DNA of 64,000 nt from Spongilla lacustris. Taxonomy: Eukaryota; Porifera; Demospongiae; Spongillida; Spongillidae. Made by a program: the position numbers and the translations under genes. The notes under the pieces are model-generated. The model was given only the letters and a program-made list of their open reading frames with translations, did not search any database and was not told the origin of the DNA. This document shows, piece by piece, positions 30,077 through 38,300 of this stretch. Position 1 is the stretch's first letter. The number at the start of each line of letters is the position of its first letter. Location of the stretch: contig OX442437.1 in assembly GCA_949361645.1 (NCBI GenBank), forward strand, positions 4,575,921-4,639,920. Direction: 5' to 3'.

Positions 30077-30583
30077 ATGGGTAACCAATCGTCATCAACA
30101 TCTTCGCCAACAATAATAACTAACACTCGCAGCAGTGCAACAGTCACGGCACCGAATACAAATATTGTTCAACCAAAAATCGATACAACTATAACAGTTA
30201 GTCCTAATTTATCAAATAGTAATGTAGTAAATGTAAATCCAAATTTTGTAAATCCAGAATTTGATAATGATAAAACAGTTTACCTAAAAATAGGCCTGGC
30301 TTCTATAGTTTCTGGGGCAATGGCTTATAGCCTGGGAGAAGATCCATTTTTATTTGGTTCAGCGGGTGGTGTAACTAATGCCGTTCGCGAATTATATTAC
30401 AAAAAAAATTTAGGCCTAAGCTATGGCCTATCTAACGCCCCTCTAGATTTTAGTACTCATTATATTCCAATAGCTGGAGGCACCGCATTATCATTTTATG
30501 GGGCATCTTCTCATGATATAACTACATTTGTAAAAAGTCTTGCTATTATTAGTACAGGCTGTATAAGTTCTGATCTCATATGA
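30077..30583 (+). CDS. Hydrophobic protein with candidate N-myristoylation signal, 168 aa
   Basis: The only ATG that gives a sensible N terminus is at 30077 (MGNQSSS). A longer frame from a TTG at 30059 is possible but not favoured. Glycine at position 2 and serine at position 6 fit the consensus for N-myristoylation. Residues about 10-65 are S/T/N-rich and polar. Hydrophobic segments follow at about 70-90 and 130-150, with a short C terminus. Virion proteins of some large DNA viruses are myristoylated for membrane work, so a membrane role is plausible. It is similar in plan to the protein at 27756. Confidence 0.65.
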   Translation: MGNQSSSTSSPTIITNTRSSATVTAPNTNIVQPKIDTTITVSPNLSNSNVVNVNPNFVNPEFDNDKTVYLKIGLASIVSGAMAYSLGEDPFLFGSAGGVTNAVRELYYKKNLGLSYGLSNAPLDFSTHYIPIAGGTALSFYGASSHDITTFVKSLAIISTGCISSDLI

Positions 30584-30598
30584 GGGGGGAAACCCCCC
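30584..30598 (+). terminator. 3'-end hairpin GGGGGG-AAA-CCCCCC
   Basis: A perfect 6-bp GC stem that starts at the stop codon boundary of the plus-strand gene. It is followed by a second CCCCCC run that can compete for pairing. Confidence 0.6.
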
Positions 30599-30628
30599 TT
30601 TAACCCCCCTTGAGCTATCTATTAGTTA

Positions 30629-30657
30629 GCTAAAGCGGGCTTGGGCTGCAAGCCCAA
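30629..30657 (-). terminator. 3'-end hairpin TTGGGCT-GCA-AGCCCAA plus GCTTTAGC
   Basis: A perfect 7-bp stem at 30641-30657, just after the stop of the minus-strand gene at 30659, followed on that strand by GCTTTAGC (30629-30636). The layout equals that at 27303-27344. Confidence 0.65.
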
Positions 30658-30658
30658 C

Positions 30659-31147
30659 CTAGAGCATTGAACCATCGCCTAGCAACGATCTATAATCTAT
30701 TTCATCATAATATAATGCTGCCAGCTTTAGGTTATTTTCAGGGCTGCTTTTAAATATATACCAGCATTTTACATAACCATCGTAGCGCATACCCAAGCTT
30801 TTTGCTCGTTGTATTTGAGCTTTAGAATAATTTACTAGATAATAAGTTCTAGTTTGTTTAAGATAAGCTTTTAGGCATTTCTCACATTTTATAACACGGT
30901 CATATACTCTATATGACATCTTTTTTTCCTCATTTCTTTCAATTCTTGGCCTAACACTCATTTTAAGGAAACCAGTACAAGCCGGACATCTAGGAGTACG
31001 ATCATTATAACTATCTGAATCTTTTTTAGCATCCATATATAACTTTTCCAGATGCATTGGAATAAAAACTGTCCTAGAAACGCCCTGAGAGTCGAGCACT
31101 TGAGCTTTACTGCAACCGTCGTAATTATCTTCGTATATTTCGGCCAT
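30659..31147 (-). CDS. Zinc-ribbon protein with DUF5710-like C terminus, about 162 aa
   Basis: The preferred start is the ATG at 31147 (MAEIYEDNY). The open frame reaches 31219, but the extra residues look like untranslated AT-rich leader. A zinc-ribbon pair is visible: CPAC, then CEKC about 35 residues later. The C-terminal ~45 residues (YYLVNYSKAQIQRAKSLGMR...CWYIF) resemble the DUF5710 fold, where a Y/W-rich strand pair follows A-K-x-L-G-x-R-x-D. DUF5710 is found in many mobile-element and viral nucleic-acid proteins, so nucleic-acid binding is plausible. This is a pattern match only. Confidence 0.65.
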   Translation of the reverse strand: MAEIYEDNYDGCSKAQVLDSQGVSRTVFIPMHLEKLYMDAKKDSDSYNDRTPRCPACTGFLKMSVRPRIERNEEKKMSYRVYDRVIKCEKCLKAYLKQTRTYYLVNYSKAQIQRAKSLGMRYDGYVKCWYIFKSSPENNLKLAALYYDEIDYRSLLGDGSML

Positions 31148-31344
31148 TCCTGTGCATATCATAAAATATATATAAATATTTATTGAAATAATGATGCAAT
31201 AGCTATCTAACCCATACATTTAAGCAATCTCGCGAGTTATTAAGATCATATCAAAAAAATTAGTAATCTATCAACTTTTTATATTTTTATTGAGATAAAG
31301 GTCGACATTTTTTGATATTAGAAATTTCTTTACTAGAAAGTATT

Positions 31345-31779
31345 ATGAGAGAAAACAAAATGGCATCTGACAAAATACAAGTCGTCGTCGAGGAAGCTGG
31401 AATAACTTATGACCTGGTAAATGATAATTTAACCCCTGAATTTCAAAGATACAAATATGGCACAATGTGCTCTATTGTTGCTAGACATCATGAATCATTA
31501 AATACTGCTAGTAAGCTAATTTCTTCTTGTGATGGTGTTAAATTCCCAAAGCTGTTGCAAGCCTTAATGAATGAGAAAGAAAAATTAGTTGTAGATATCG
31601 ATGAATCTACAAATCTACGAGATGAATATTTGGCAGCTCATCCAGCCATTGAATCAATACTTATAAAAGAACATATGTCAGAAATTTATGGTAAAGATGA
31701 CAGAGAAAGTTATCTTAATAAAAACCTCGAATATCTCTTAAGATTTTTAAAAAAGTTTTTAAAAAAAATAATATGTTAA
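31345..31779 (+). CDS. Unrecognised helical protein, 144 aa (or 139 from a later ATG)
   Basis: The frame is open from a TTG at 31312, but the first ATG is at 31345 and another at 31360 (MASDKIQ) has a leader more like the other genes (AAAA before ATG). The protein looks all-helical, charged, with a strongly basic C terminus (LLRFLKKFLKKIIC) that could be amphipathic. It is followed by a TTTTTAACAT hairpin. No family is recognised. Confidence 0.6.
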   Translation: MRENKMASDKIQVVVEEAGITYDLVNDNLTPEFQRYKYGTMCSIVARHHESLNTASKLISSCDGVKFPKLLQALMNEKEKLVVDIDESTNLRDEYLAAHPAIESILIKEHMSEIYGKDDRESYLNKNLEYLLRFLKKFLKKIIC

Positions 31780-31819
31780 TTAATAATGGAGGATTGCCTC
31801 TAATAATTTTTTTGTCTCA

Positions 31820-31841
31820 TTTTTAACATTGATGTTAAAAA
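31820..31841 (+). terminator. 3'-end hairpin, TTTTTAACAT stem
   Basis: A perfect 10-bp stem with loop TG, 40 bp after the stop of the preceding plus-strand gene. Confidence 0.5.
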
Positions 31842-31902
31842 AAAATTCTATATTAGAATTTCAAGAAATATAAAATATATCAAGCAAGTAAGAAAGCAAA
31901 AA

Positions 31903-32145
31903 ATGTCTTCTTCTGCAACATTCGAGTTCGCAACTTTCGATGATTTCTCAGTTGAGGAACCAAAAAATGTTGAAGTAACGCAAAATAGTTATACTGTTAA
32001 TACTGATTTTATTAAAACCGAAATTGATGAAATTTTCAATATTAATATCGAAGATATAAAAAATATTCCTGATGATATGCTAATATATGTTATTGATAAA
32101 ATTCATTCAACTTATTCTGGTTCCTCAACTCCACGATCTAATTAA
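31903..32145 (+). CDS. Small acidic protein, 80 aa
   Basis: An intact short frame with ATG preceded by AAGCAAAAA. The protein is acidic, with a phenylalanine/threonine-rich N terminus, an isoleucine/aspartate-rich centre and a serine-rich end. It has no cysteine and no membrane segment. Packing and the 3' inverted repeats that follow (AATAAAAT/ATTTTATT at about 32143-32168) support it as a gene. No function is assigned. Confidence 0.5.
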   Translation: MSSSATFEFATFDDFSVEEPKNVEVTQNSYTVNTDFIKTEIDEIFNINIEDIKNIPDDMLIYVIDKIHSTYSGSSTPRSN

Positions 32146-32396
32146 TAAAATAATAAAATAATTTTATTAAGTTAAGTAGTTAATTTTTTTAGGGTTTCAC
32201 CCTTAAATCAACAAGTTTGTCTCGTAACCAAAAGCGTATTAGCAATTCCTTATAGCCAAAGTAATCTAAAATTACCCTGATCGTATCCTCGATAAGAATT
32301 CTTGACAAAATAGAGGCCATAATTTTATATTTTTTTACTGATTTTAATATCAAAGTAGTAATCACACAAAGTTAATCAAAAATTTCAATAAATTGT
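32146..32396. other. Convergent spacer with two small hairpins
   Basis: 251 bp between convergent genes. It holds an AT-rich inverted repeat directly after the plus-strand stop and AGGGT-TTC-ACCCT at 32191-32203. The remaining ~190 bp shows no gene. Confidence 0.5.
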
Positions 32397-32921
32397 TCAG
32401 AAATTTTCCAAATCTTGCACACGACTGTTGAGCGACTGTATCGCGCCACCAAGTTTGTCCAATTTTGCCATTATTTGCCCCAAAGACCTTCCCACATCAA
32501 CAGATGGAATTTCATCTTCTCCTTTAGAATCGGCCTGTTGCACTTCTGCGACATACGAGTAGCCATCTACTGCCATTGGCACTGCCCCTTGCACTTGGTC
32601 AGCAATAAATTGTAGTTTTGATGGCGTTAAGCGATGGATTCCTGAACTTCGAGACGATGCCCTACTGCTGGACTTAGAACTCGCACAATCAAAAGCTCCA
32701 AGGCCCGCATCTTTCTGCCACTCTTTCTCGTTTGCTTCATTTGGCGACTTTCCAACGATCTTCACCAGATAGCCGGTTAGCTTCATTCTAGGCGCCATTT
32801 CATCACAATACTTCGCGTAGTTATTCAATGATTCCAAAAAAGTTTGCTTATAGTCACAATAGGTCTCCCATTGTGCAATAAGTTCTCTCTTAGCCAGATC
32901 GTTTGCCACTCGAGATACCAT
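32397..32921 (-). CDS. Unrecognised protein with C-terminal coiled coil, 174 aa
   Basis: Residues 1-65 look helical and aromatic-rich. Residues 78-95 are a serine/arginine-rich linker (SSKSSSRASSRSS). The last ~35 residues (LGQIMAKLDKLGGAIQSLNSRVQDLENF) form a clear coiled coil with a-d leucines. The mix of oligomerisation helix and RS-like linker would suit a DNA-associated structural protein, but no family is recognised. Base composition is somewhat more GC-rich than its neighbours. Confidence 0.6.
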   Translation of the reverse strand: MVSRVANDLAKRELIAQWETYCDYKQTFLESLNNYAKYCDEMAPRMKLTGYLVKIVGKSPNEANEKEWQKDAGLGAFDCASSKSSSRASSRSSGIHRLTPSKLQFIADQVQGAVPMAVDGYSYVAEVQQADSKGEDEIPSVDVGRSLGQIMAKLDKLGGAIQSLNSRVQDLENF

Positions 32922-33300
32922 TTTTAAAAAAGTGCTAAGTCACTAAGGGGCAGGCCTCTAAATATTCCCAACCGCACCCAAACACTTACGTCATTATAAA
33001 ACTTTTGCAATAATAGAAGCCATAATAGATTTTCAACAACTTTGCTATCGAAGCCATATAAACCCACAAGGTCAAAGTGCTTATATCAATACTACATAAA
33101 TATTAGAACTGTTTTTAATATAATGTGGGTTTCTCGGTAACTGTCCATCGCGAGGTGGCAGAAGGTATCCAGCGTTGATTAGGACCGGCTGTGATTTCCT
33201 CCCTTATACCGAGCAAAATATCCCATGGTTACCGGTGAAGTGTCCGCACCTTAATATGGACAAAAATAACATGTCTGAGACATGAGTAAAAGTGGGTAAC
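32922..33300. other. Spacer with a GC-richer block of unknown origin
   Basis: Positions 33128-33245 are clearly more GC-rich than the surrounding viral sequence and contain GGTAAC...GGTTACC inverted motifs. No long frame is present. It may be an old insertion or a regulatory region. It separates the coiled-coil gene from the tandem repeat next to the zinc-finger gene. Confidence 0.4.
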
Positions 33301-33309
33301 CTTTTCATT

Positions 33310-33600
33310 GAAAAGTTGTTATCTTTTTGTTGAAGGAAGTAAAAAAAATTATATTACTGAAAAGTCATTTACTTTTTGTTAATAAGTTATTATCTTTTTG
33401 TTGAAAAGTTGTTATCTTTTTGTTGAAAAGTTGTTATCTTTTTGTTGAAAAGTTGATATCTTTTTGTTGAAAAGTTGTTATCTTTTTGTTGAAAAGTTGT
33501 TATCTTTTTGTTGAAAAGTTGTTATCTTTTTGTTGAAGGAAGTAAAAAAATTATATTACTGAAAAATCATTTACTTTTTATTGAAAAGTTATTATTGAAA
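33310..33600. repeat. 22-bp tandem repeat flanked by longer direct repeats
   Basis: About seven copies of a 22-bp unit TTGAAAAGTTGTTATCTTTTTG span about 33390-33535. Flanking them is a direct repeat of about 50 bp containing AAGTAAAAAAA(TT)ATATTACTGAAAA (about 33337-33380 and 33539-33585). It lies just beyond the stop of the zinc-finger gene. The A/T-rich iterated form would suit a replication or recombination hot spot, but no function is shown. Confidence 0.75.
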
Positions 33601-33602
33601 AG

Positions 33603-34264
33603 TTATTTGAATCGTCTATAATAAGGCCTTGTTACTTTTGGCTTATTCATTTTTGCCAATAGCTCTTCGTATTTGCTGCGAAAGTTATCAGCTTCATTTT
33701 GTGCTCTATCAAGTTCTGTTTCAAGCATATAAATTTTATCATCACGTTCTACAACTTTTTGTTCAAATTCTTTTACTTGTTTCTTAAGATCTGTATTATT
33801 ATTTTCAAGTTCTACAACTTTTTGTTCAACTTCTTTTACTTGTTTCTTAAGATCTGTGTTATTTTCTTCAAGTTCTACGTTAATATCTTCAAATTCTGTA
33901 ATTTTATCTTCAAAATCTGTAACTTGTTCTTCAAGTATTACAATTTCTGATTCTAGTTTAGTAATTTGATCCTCATATTGGCCAATTATTTCTTCATGAG
34001 TTATATTACGTTCATCTCTTTCTTTTTTAAGTTTTAGATTATCAGTATGTTGTTTACTAGTTTCGTGAGAAGATTTAGCAGAATTTGTCATTGAAATATT
34101 ACATAATTCGCAAGTATATTTTGTAAGTCTATTAGTATAAATATTTTTTCTTTGGAAAATTTGTTGAGCCATTTCTTTTATTCCTGTTACAACATCAGCA
34201 GGTATTATACCTTCATCTTTGCTGCAAATGCAACATATCGCCTTTTTACCTTCTACGTTTTTAA
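33603..34264 (-). pseudogene. C-terminal part of a zinc-finger/coiled-coil gene, cut by insertion
   Basis: The frame is open back to the TTAA at 34261-34264. An internal ATG at 34172 gives 189 residues. Upstream of that ATG, codons contain a CCIC cluster. After it comes a C2H2-like finger (CELC with histidines about 12 and 18 residues further on), similar to U1/matrin-type fingers. A coiled coil of about 110 residues with two near-identical NNTDLKKQVKE blocks follows, then a basic end. This is the 3' half of the gene whose 5' half is at 34897-35159. The 632-bp insertion separates them, and the two frames are in register across one TTAA. Confidence 0.75.
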
Positions 34265-34900
34265 CTCTTTGACAGTCAACACGGATAACGTAGTTAATTG
34301 ATTATTTGCCAGTAATGTTTTTAATTATGGCTACCCGTACGGCCGTAGCTTAGTAGTCGCTGTTCTCGAAGAATCTCGCGGTTAGCCTCCTTAAAAAGAT
34401 ACTATCTATGATAGAAGAGTGTTTTATGATGTTTGTTATGTTATATGGTGTACTAGCTTGAAAAAAATCGGCAGCTAACAAGACCCGATTTAGGTCGAGC
34501 GAAGCGGGCAGGGATTCTAAGCCGTATATTGCGCATACTACGAAACAGTCGATAAAAACACCATAGTTGTATCCCTTGTTGTTACATCTCACGTCCAGAC
34601 GTTTCAAAAGGCTTCGCTCGCCCATGTTTTAGTAGAAAAAACGGGTGCTATTTCGTAGCTGCTGGTGACGATAGAGACGCCATTACGTGTACACCTGCAG
34701 CTGTTCGTTCCCGCTTTCCTTTCATTTAAAAACCAACGCTCCGGTCATAGCTCTATGCCACTAGGGCTTATTGGTACACGGAGCGTGTAACCGTGCGACA
34801 CAGACTGGTTTTCTATATGTGTGCATATATATATGCACTTGGCGGTTAACGCGAATTAATTTTTAGTATATATATATGCACTTGGCGGTCAAAGAGTTAA
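34261..34900. mobile_element. Non-autonomous piggyBac-like element (TTAA target)
   Basis: The termini read TTAA-CTCTTTGACAG on the left and, reversed, TTAA-CTCTTTGACCGCC on the right: inverted repeats flanked by TTAA, the hallmark of piggyBac-type transposition. Inside the right end a subterminal direct repeat, ATATATATGCACTTGGCGGT, occurs twice (about 34829-34848 and 34871-34890). The 632-bp body is more GC-rich than the viral genes around it and has only a 91-codon frame that I do not believe. It interrupts a viral gene, so it arrived after the viral insertion or in a sister copy. Confidence 0.82.
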
Positions 34901-35159
34901 GGTTAGCATACATTTCTACTGGGCAATATTTATTACATCTTCGACACTTAGTATAATTTGCCAATTGCTCATTAGTTGCCTCATTTATAAATGGCGCTGC
35001 AAAATTTACTGCCAAATTAATATTTTTAAGTGCTTCCAAATGTTGCTCGCAAAATACCTTTACCCAATTTCCAACAACTTTTTTCGGCAATTGAGCGGGA
35101 TGCAAAATATCAGCCATCACATTTACTTGCTGTTGATGCGCCATCACTTTTTGTCTCAC
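34897..35159 (-). pseudogene. N-terminal part of the interrupted zinc-binding gene
   Basis: The start is the ATG at 35159, or the internal one at 35144 (MAHQQQ). The ~87 remaining residues are helical and then run into CRRCNKYCP, a probable zinc-binding knuckle. The open frame continues a few codons into the inserted transposon (to 34863), which is artefactual. It lies 53 bp downstream of the frameshifted end of the polymerase gene, and both are on the minus strand. Confidence 0.7.
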
Positions 35160-35212
35160 CTAGTAATACTTATGACGAAATTACTATCTAATATATGAAG
35201 AAGATGTATAAG

Positions 35213-35380
35213 TTAGTCGAAATTTTGGAAGAAATCGTCCACAGCTTGCAATGCAGCTTCTTTAATTTTATAATGACCAAAAGCTAGAGTATCAATACCA
35301 TTGTCGAGTATGTATCTCTTTGTATCTAATGGAGATAATGCCTTTTTAGTTTGTTCGTATACACCAATTTTATGGCTTTA
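35213..35380 (-). pseudogene. Displaced C-terminal tail of the PolB gene
   Basis: After the frame change near 35377, a different minus-strand frame runs about 50 codons to a TAA at 35213. It carries KKALSPLDTKRYILDNG and LAFGHY, the ending I expect for Polinton-type polymerases (an A-L-S-x-x-D-x-K-R-Y pattern). The polymerase frame itself stops at 35326. This indicates a one-base loss in a short A run, not a natural end. Confidence 0.75.
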
Positions 35381-38300
35381 CTTCTTAAGACTGTTTGAGA
35401 AAAGCTATATTGGGTGCCATTCAAAATGCAATCTTTATACATTTCGTAACCAACATCCATATTTACAACAACCATTCCTACACCCTTAATCTTCTTAACG
35501 GTATGCTTCCTTGCAGCGTCACTAGACAATCCTTTCAAATCTTTTTCAGACATAGTTTCAACATTTATATCTTTCTTAACATAAACCTCTTTATCATTAA
35601 TTATTTTAACTTCTTCATCCTCAAAAGGATCCCGGGTAAATGCATACATTTTTGACATTATTCCAGCAAAAGCTGACATTGGTCTGCCGCAGGACTCATC
35701 CTTAAATAGTCCTGGCACCTTAGCATTAACAGGGTTATAACAAGGATGATTCTTAGGATATTCACTAAAATCGTAATATGTGTCATTCTTTTTCATATCA
35801 TCATAAACATCTTCGGTTTCTACTTCGTATATAAAAGAATCAGTATCGGTATATAAAAGTTGAGCTTTATTTCCATAATTTTTCTTAATATGATTATACC
35901 AAAAGTTATACATCAAATACTTTGAGAGATCCAGAATTGCCATTCCTACATAAATTGGTTTAACTAAATGGACAGTAGTTTTAAACATATGCATTGCAAC
36001 TAAGTCATTATCAAAAGTTTTCATATAATCAAAGTTTGGACTATTTAACAATTTTTGCATTCTTTCATTATTATTAGCGTGCACCAATTCCACATTAACT
36101 CTACCTCGTACGTTCTCCATAGTTTTTCCATAAATTGCATTATTCATAAGTTTAAAGAAATTCTTTTCAAAATCTGATTTTGATTTCTTTCTAAGATTTG
36201 TATTTTGTTCTATATAGGGTTTAAGCCATGCAGCTTGGTGGAAATGAATAGCTCTATGAACTTTTGTAAGTTTCATTCCCAATTCTAGATATAGTTTCAA
36301 AATTTGACCGTGTACAACGTAATGTTCTTTATTGCTAAGATTTGGTATAAGTTTTTCATATTCTGTTAAATTATTGCCAATCTTTTCTGCCATCTCAAGT
36401 TGCCACGGGCTATATTCATCTTTTTTAACTTTCATTCGCTGTGGAGCCAATGGATAGTCATTATGCAAGTCATGCAATTCGTTAGGATATTCTAGGTCTA
36501 CTTCGTAAATACATTCATAATCAGAATCAAAATCAGTATTTTTAATATTAACTAATGCTTGTTCCAAATTCATAGTAATCCATTTAAATTGGCCATCTGG
36601 CATCTTTCTCATCATCGCCCAACCATATAGGTTATTAGCATCTAAATACATTAAATATTTTGTCAACTTTTTGGGATCAAAATTCTTACAATATTTGTTA
36701 TTAGCTTCCATTAGCCTCTTTGCACAAACGGTTGAGATGCCACCACGTATTCCCTTTTCAAACATCAGGTGCATATCATAATCAGAAAGTAATTCCAATT
36801 TTACTCGAGTAGATTTTAACATTGCTGACCAAGATAAACCAGCAGTGGAAAATTTATAGGCCGGATCAATACCATAATTTTTCATTGACATATTTCTGAA
36901 AGTCTCAAAGACATCAGTTAATAACATTACATCAGTTATGAGATATAGATCGTGGTAATCGCCAAAGTTTTTGCATTGACATTTTTCCCAAACATTTTTA
37001 GCATGTTCATAATCAGCATTTGTTATATTTGTTCTTGATAATCTACTATAAAATGCTTCCTTTGGAGGCAACTCGGTGCTATCAAACTTGTCCTTATTGT
37101 TAACCCACTCATATGGATATACACCTTTTCTCCTCATAAGATTATAGGTGGCTTCACCCCCTATGACCCCATCATTATACTTTTTCATAAAATAATCTTT
37201 TGTGTGTATCATCTCTTCATCAGAGAGATTTTTGGCTAAATTATCTAGAGACTCTTGCATAAATTGATATGAGTCTATGAATTGAAATTGACCCATATTA
37301 AATGACATATATTTTTCCATATTATTCGGGATGCAGCTTATATTAGTTAAATCATCAGTTACCTTACCAATTTCTGTCAATAATAAATGAGAATCATATC
37401 CTCGGAGATTGTGAAATATGACAGGTATCTTTGTTTCAAATGGAACGATTCTCATTTTCAGATTACAATTATTACAAGCAGGACCCTCATATAAACCATT
37501 CAAATGATCATGATGAGCAGTTTTCTTATTTTTAGGAGTAAAACTACTAGAACATAGATAACATTGTGTTGCTTCTTGATGTGTTATCTTCTGTTCTTCA
37601 GTCATTATTATTGGTTTTATTTTACCTAAAACTTTATTTACTCTGAATGCTAATTTCTTCAATTCTTGTAGAAAATGTGGAACAGGATTTTCACCTCTAT
37701 ATAGAAACGGGCCTTCTCTTCTACCATCTCTCCAGACCATTGTATAACAATAAGAATTTGCATCTTGCTCGCCAACTTGTATCGTATGTTCACCACATTG
37801 CTTTTTAATAGTTTTATTATATGATTCAAGATCTGCATGAATTGTTAATGGAACTTTCATACACATACCATATTCATAAAATTGGCAAAATGTATTTGGG
37901 GCTGGAAGTTTAACTCTTGCCGGTGCCTTTGAAATGCCTCGGCATTCTTTTATATGACATTGAAGTTTATCTTCAGTATAACATATATGGAGACATCTTC
38001 TGCATGGAAATTTCTTAGCATTATGTTTTGTCAATCTGAAGCAGATACCTACAAAATTCTTAATCCAAACATAATGTCTACCTTCTATCAATAGAAGATC
38101 AATCATTTTATCACTTTCAATTCCATTATATTTTTCTGAAATATGTATAGGATAAATTTCAAACTTTTCTTTTCCAAAGTAAGTATCAGAATAACAACCA
38201 AATACATTTATAGATAAAGTTGGATTTTGGGCTTCAAACTTTTTAATATCTTTTGTCTCTACTGGATAATTAATTCCATTAAAATTAAATTTATGTTCAT

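Noticed and set aside
34350..34625. 91-codon minus-strand frame
   Set aside because: It lies wholly inside the piggyBac-like insertion, has no recognisable domain, and the element looks non-autonomous.
35395..35655. 86-codon plus-strand frame opposite the polymerase gene end
   Set aside because: Antisense shadow of PolB.
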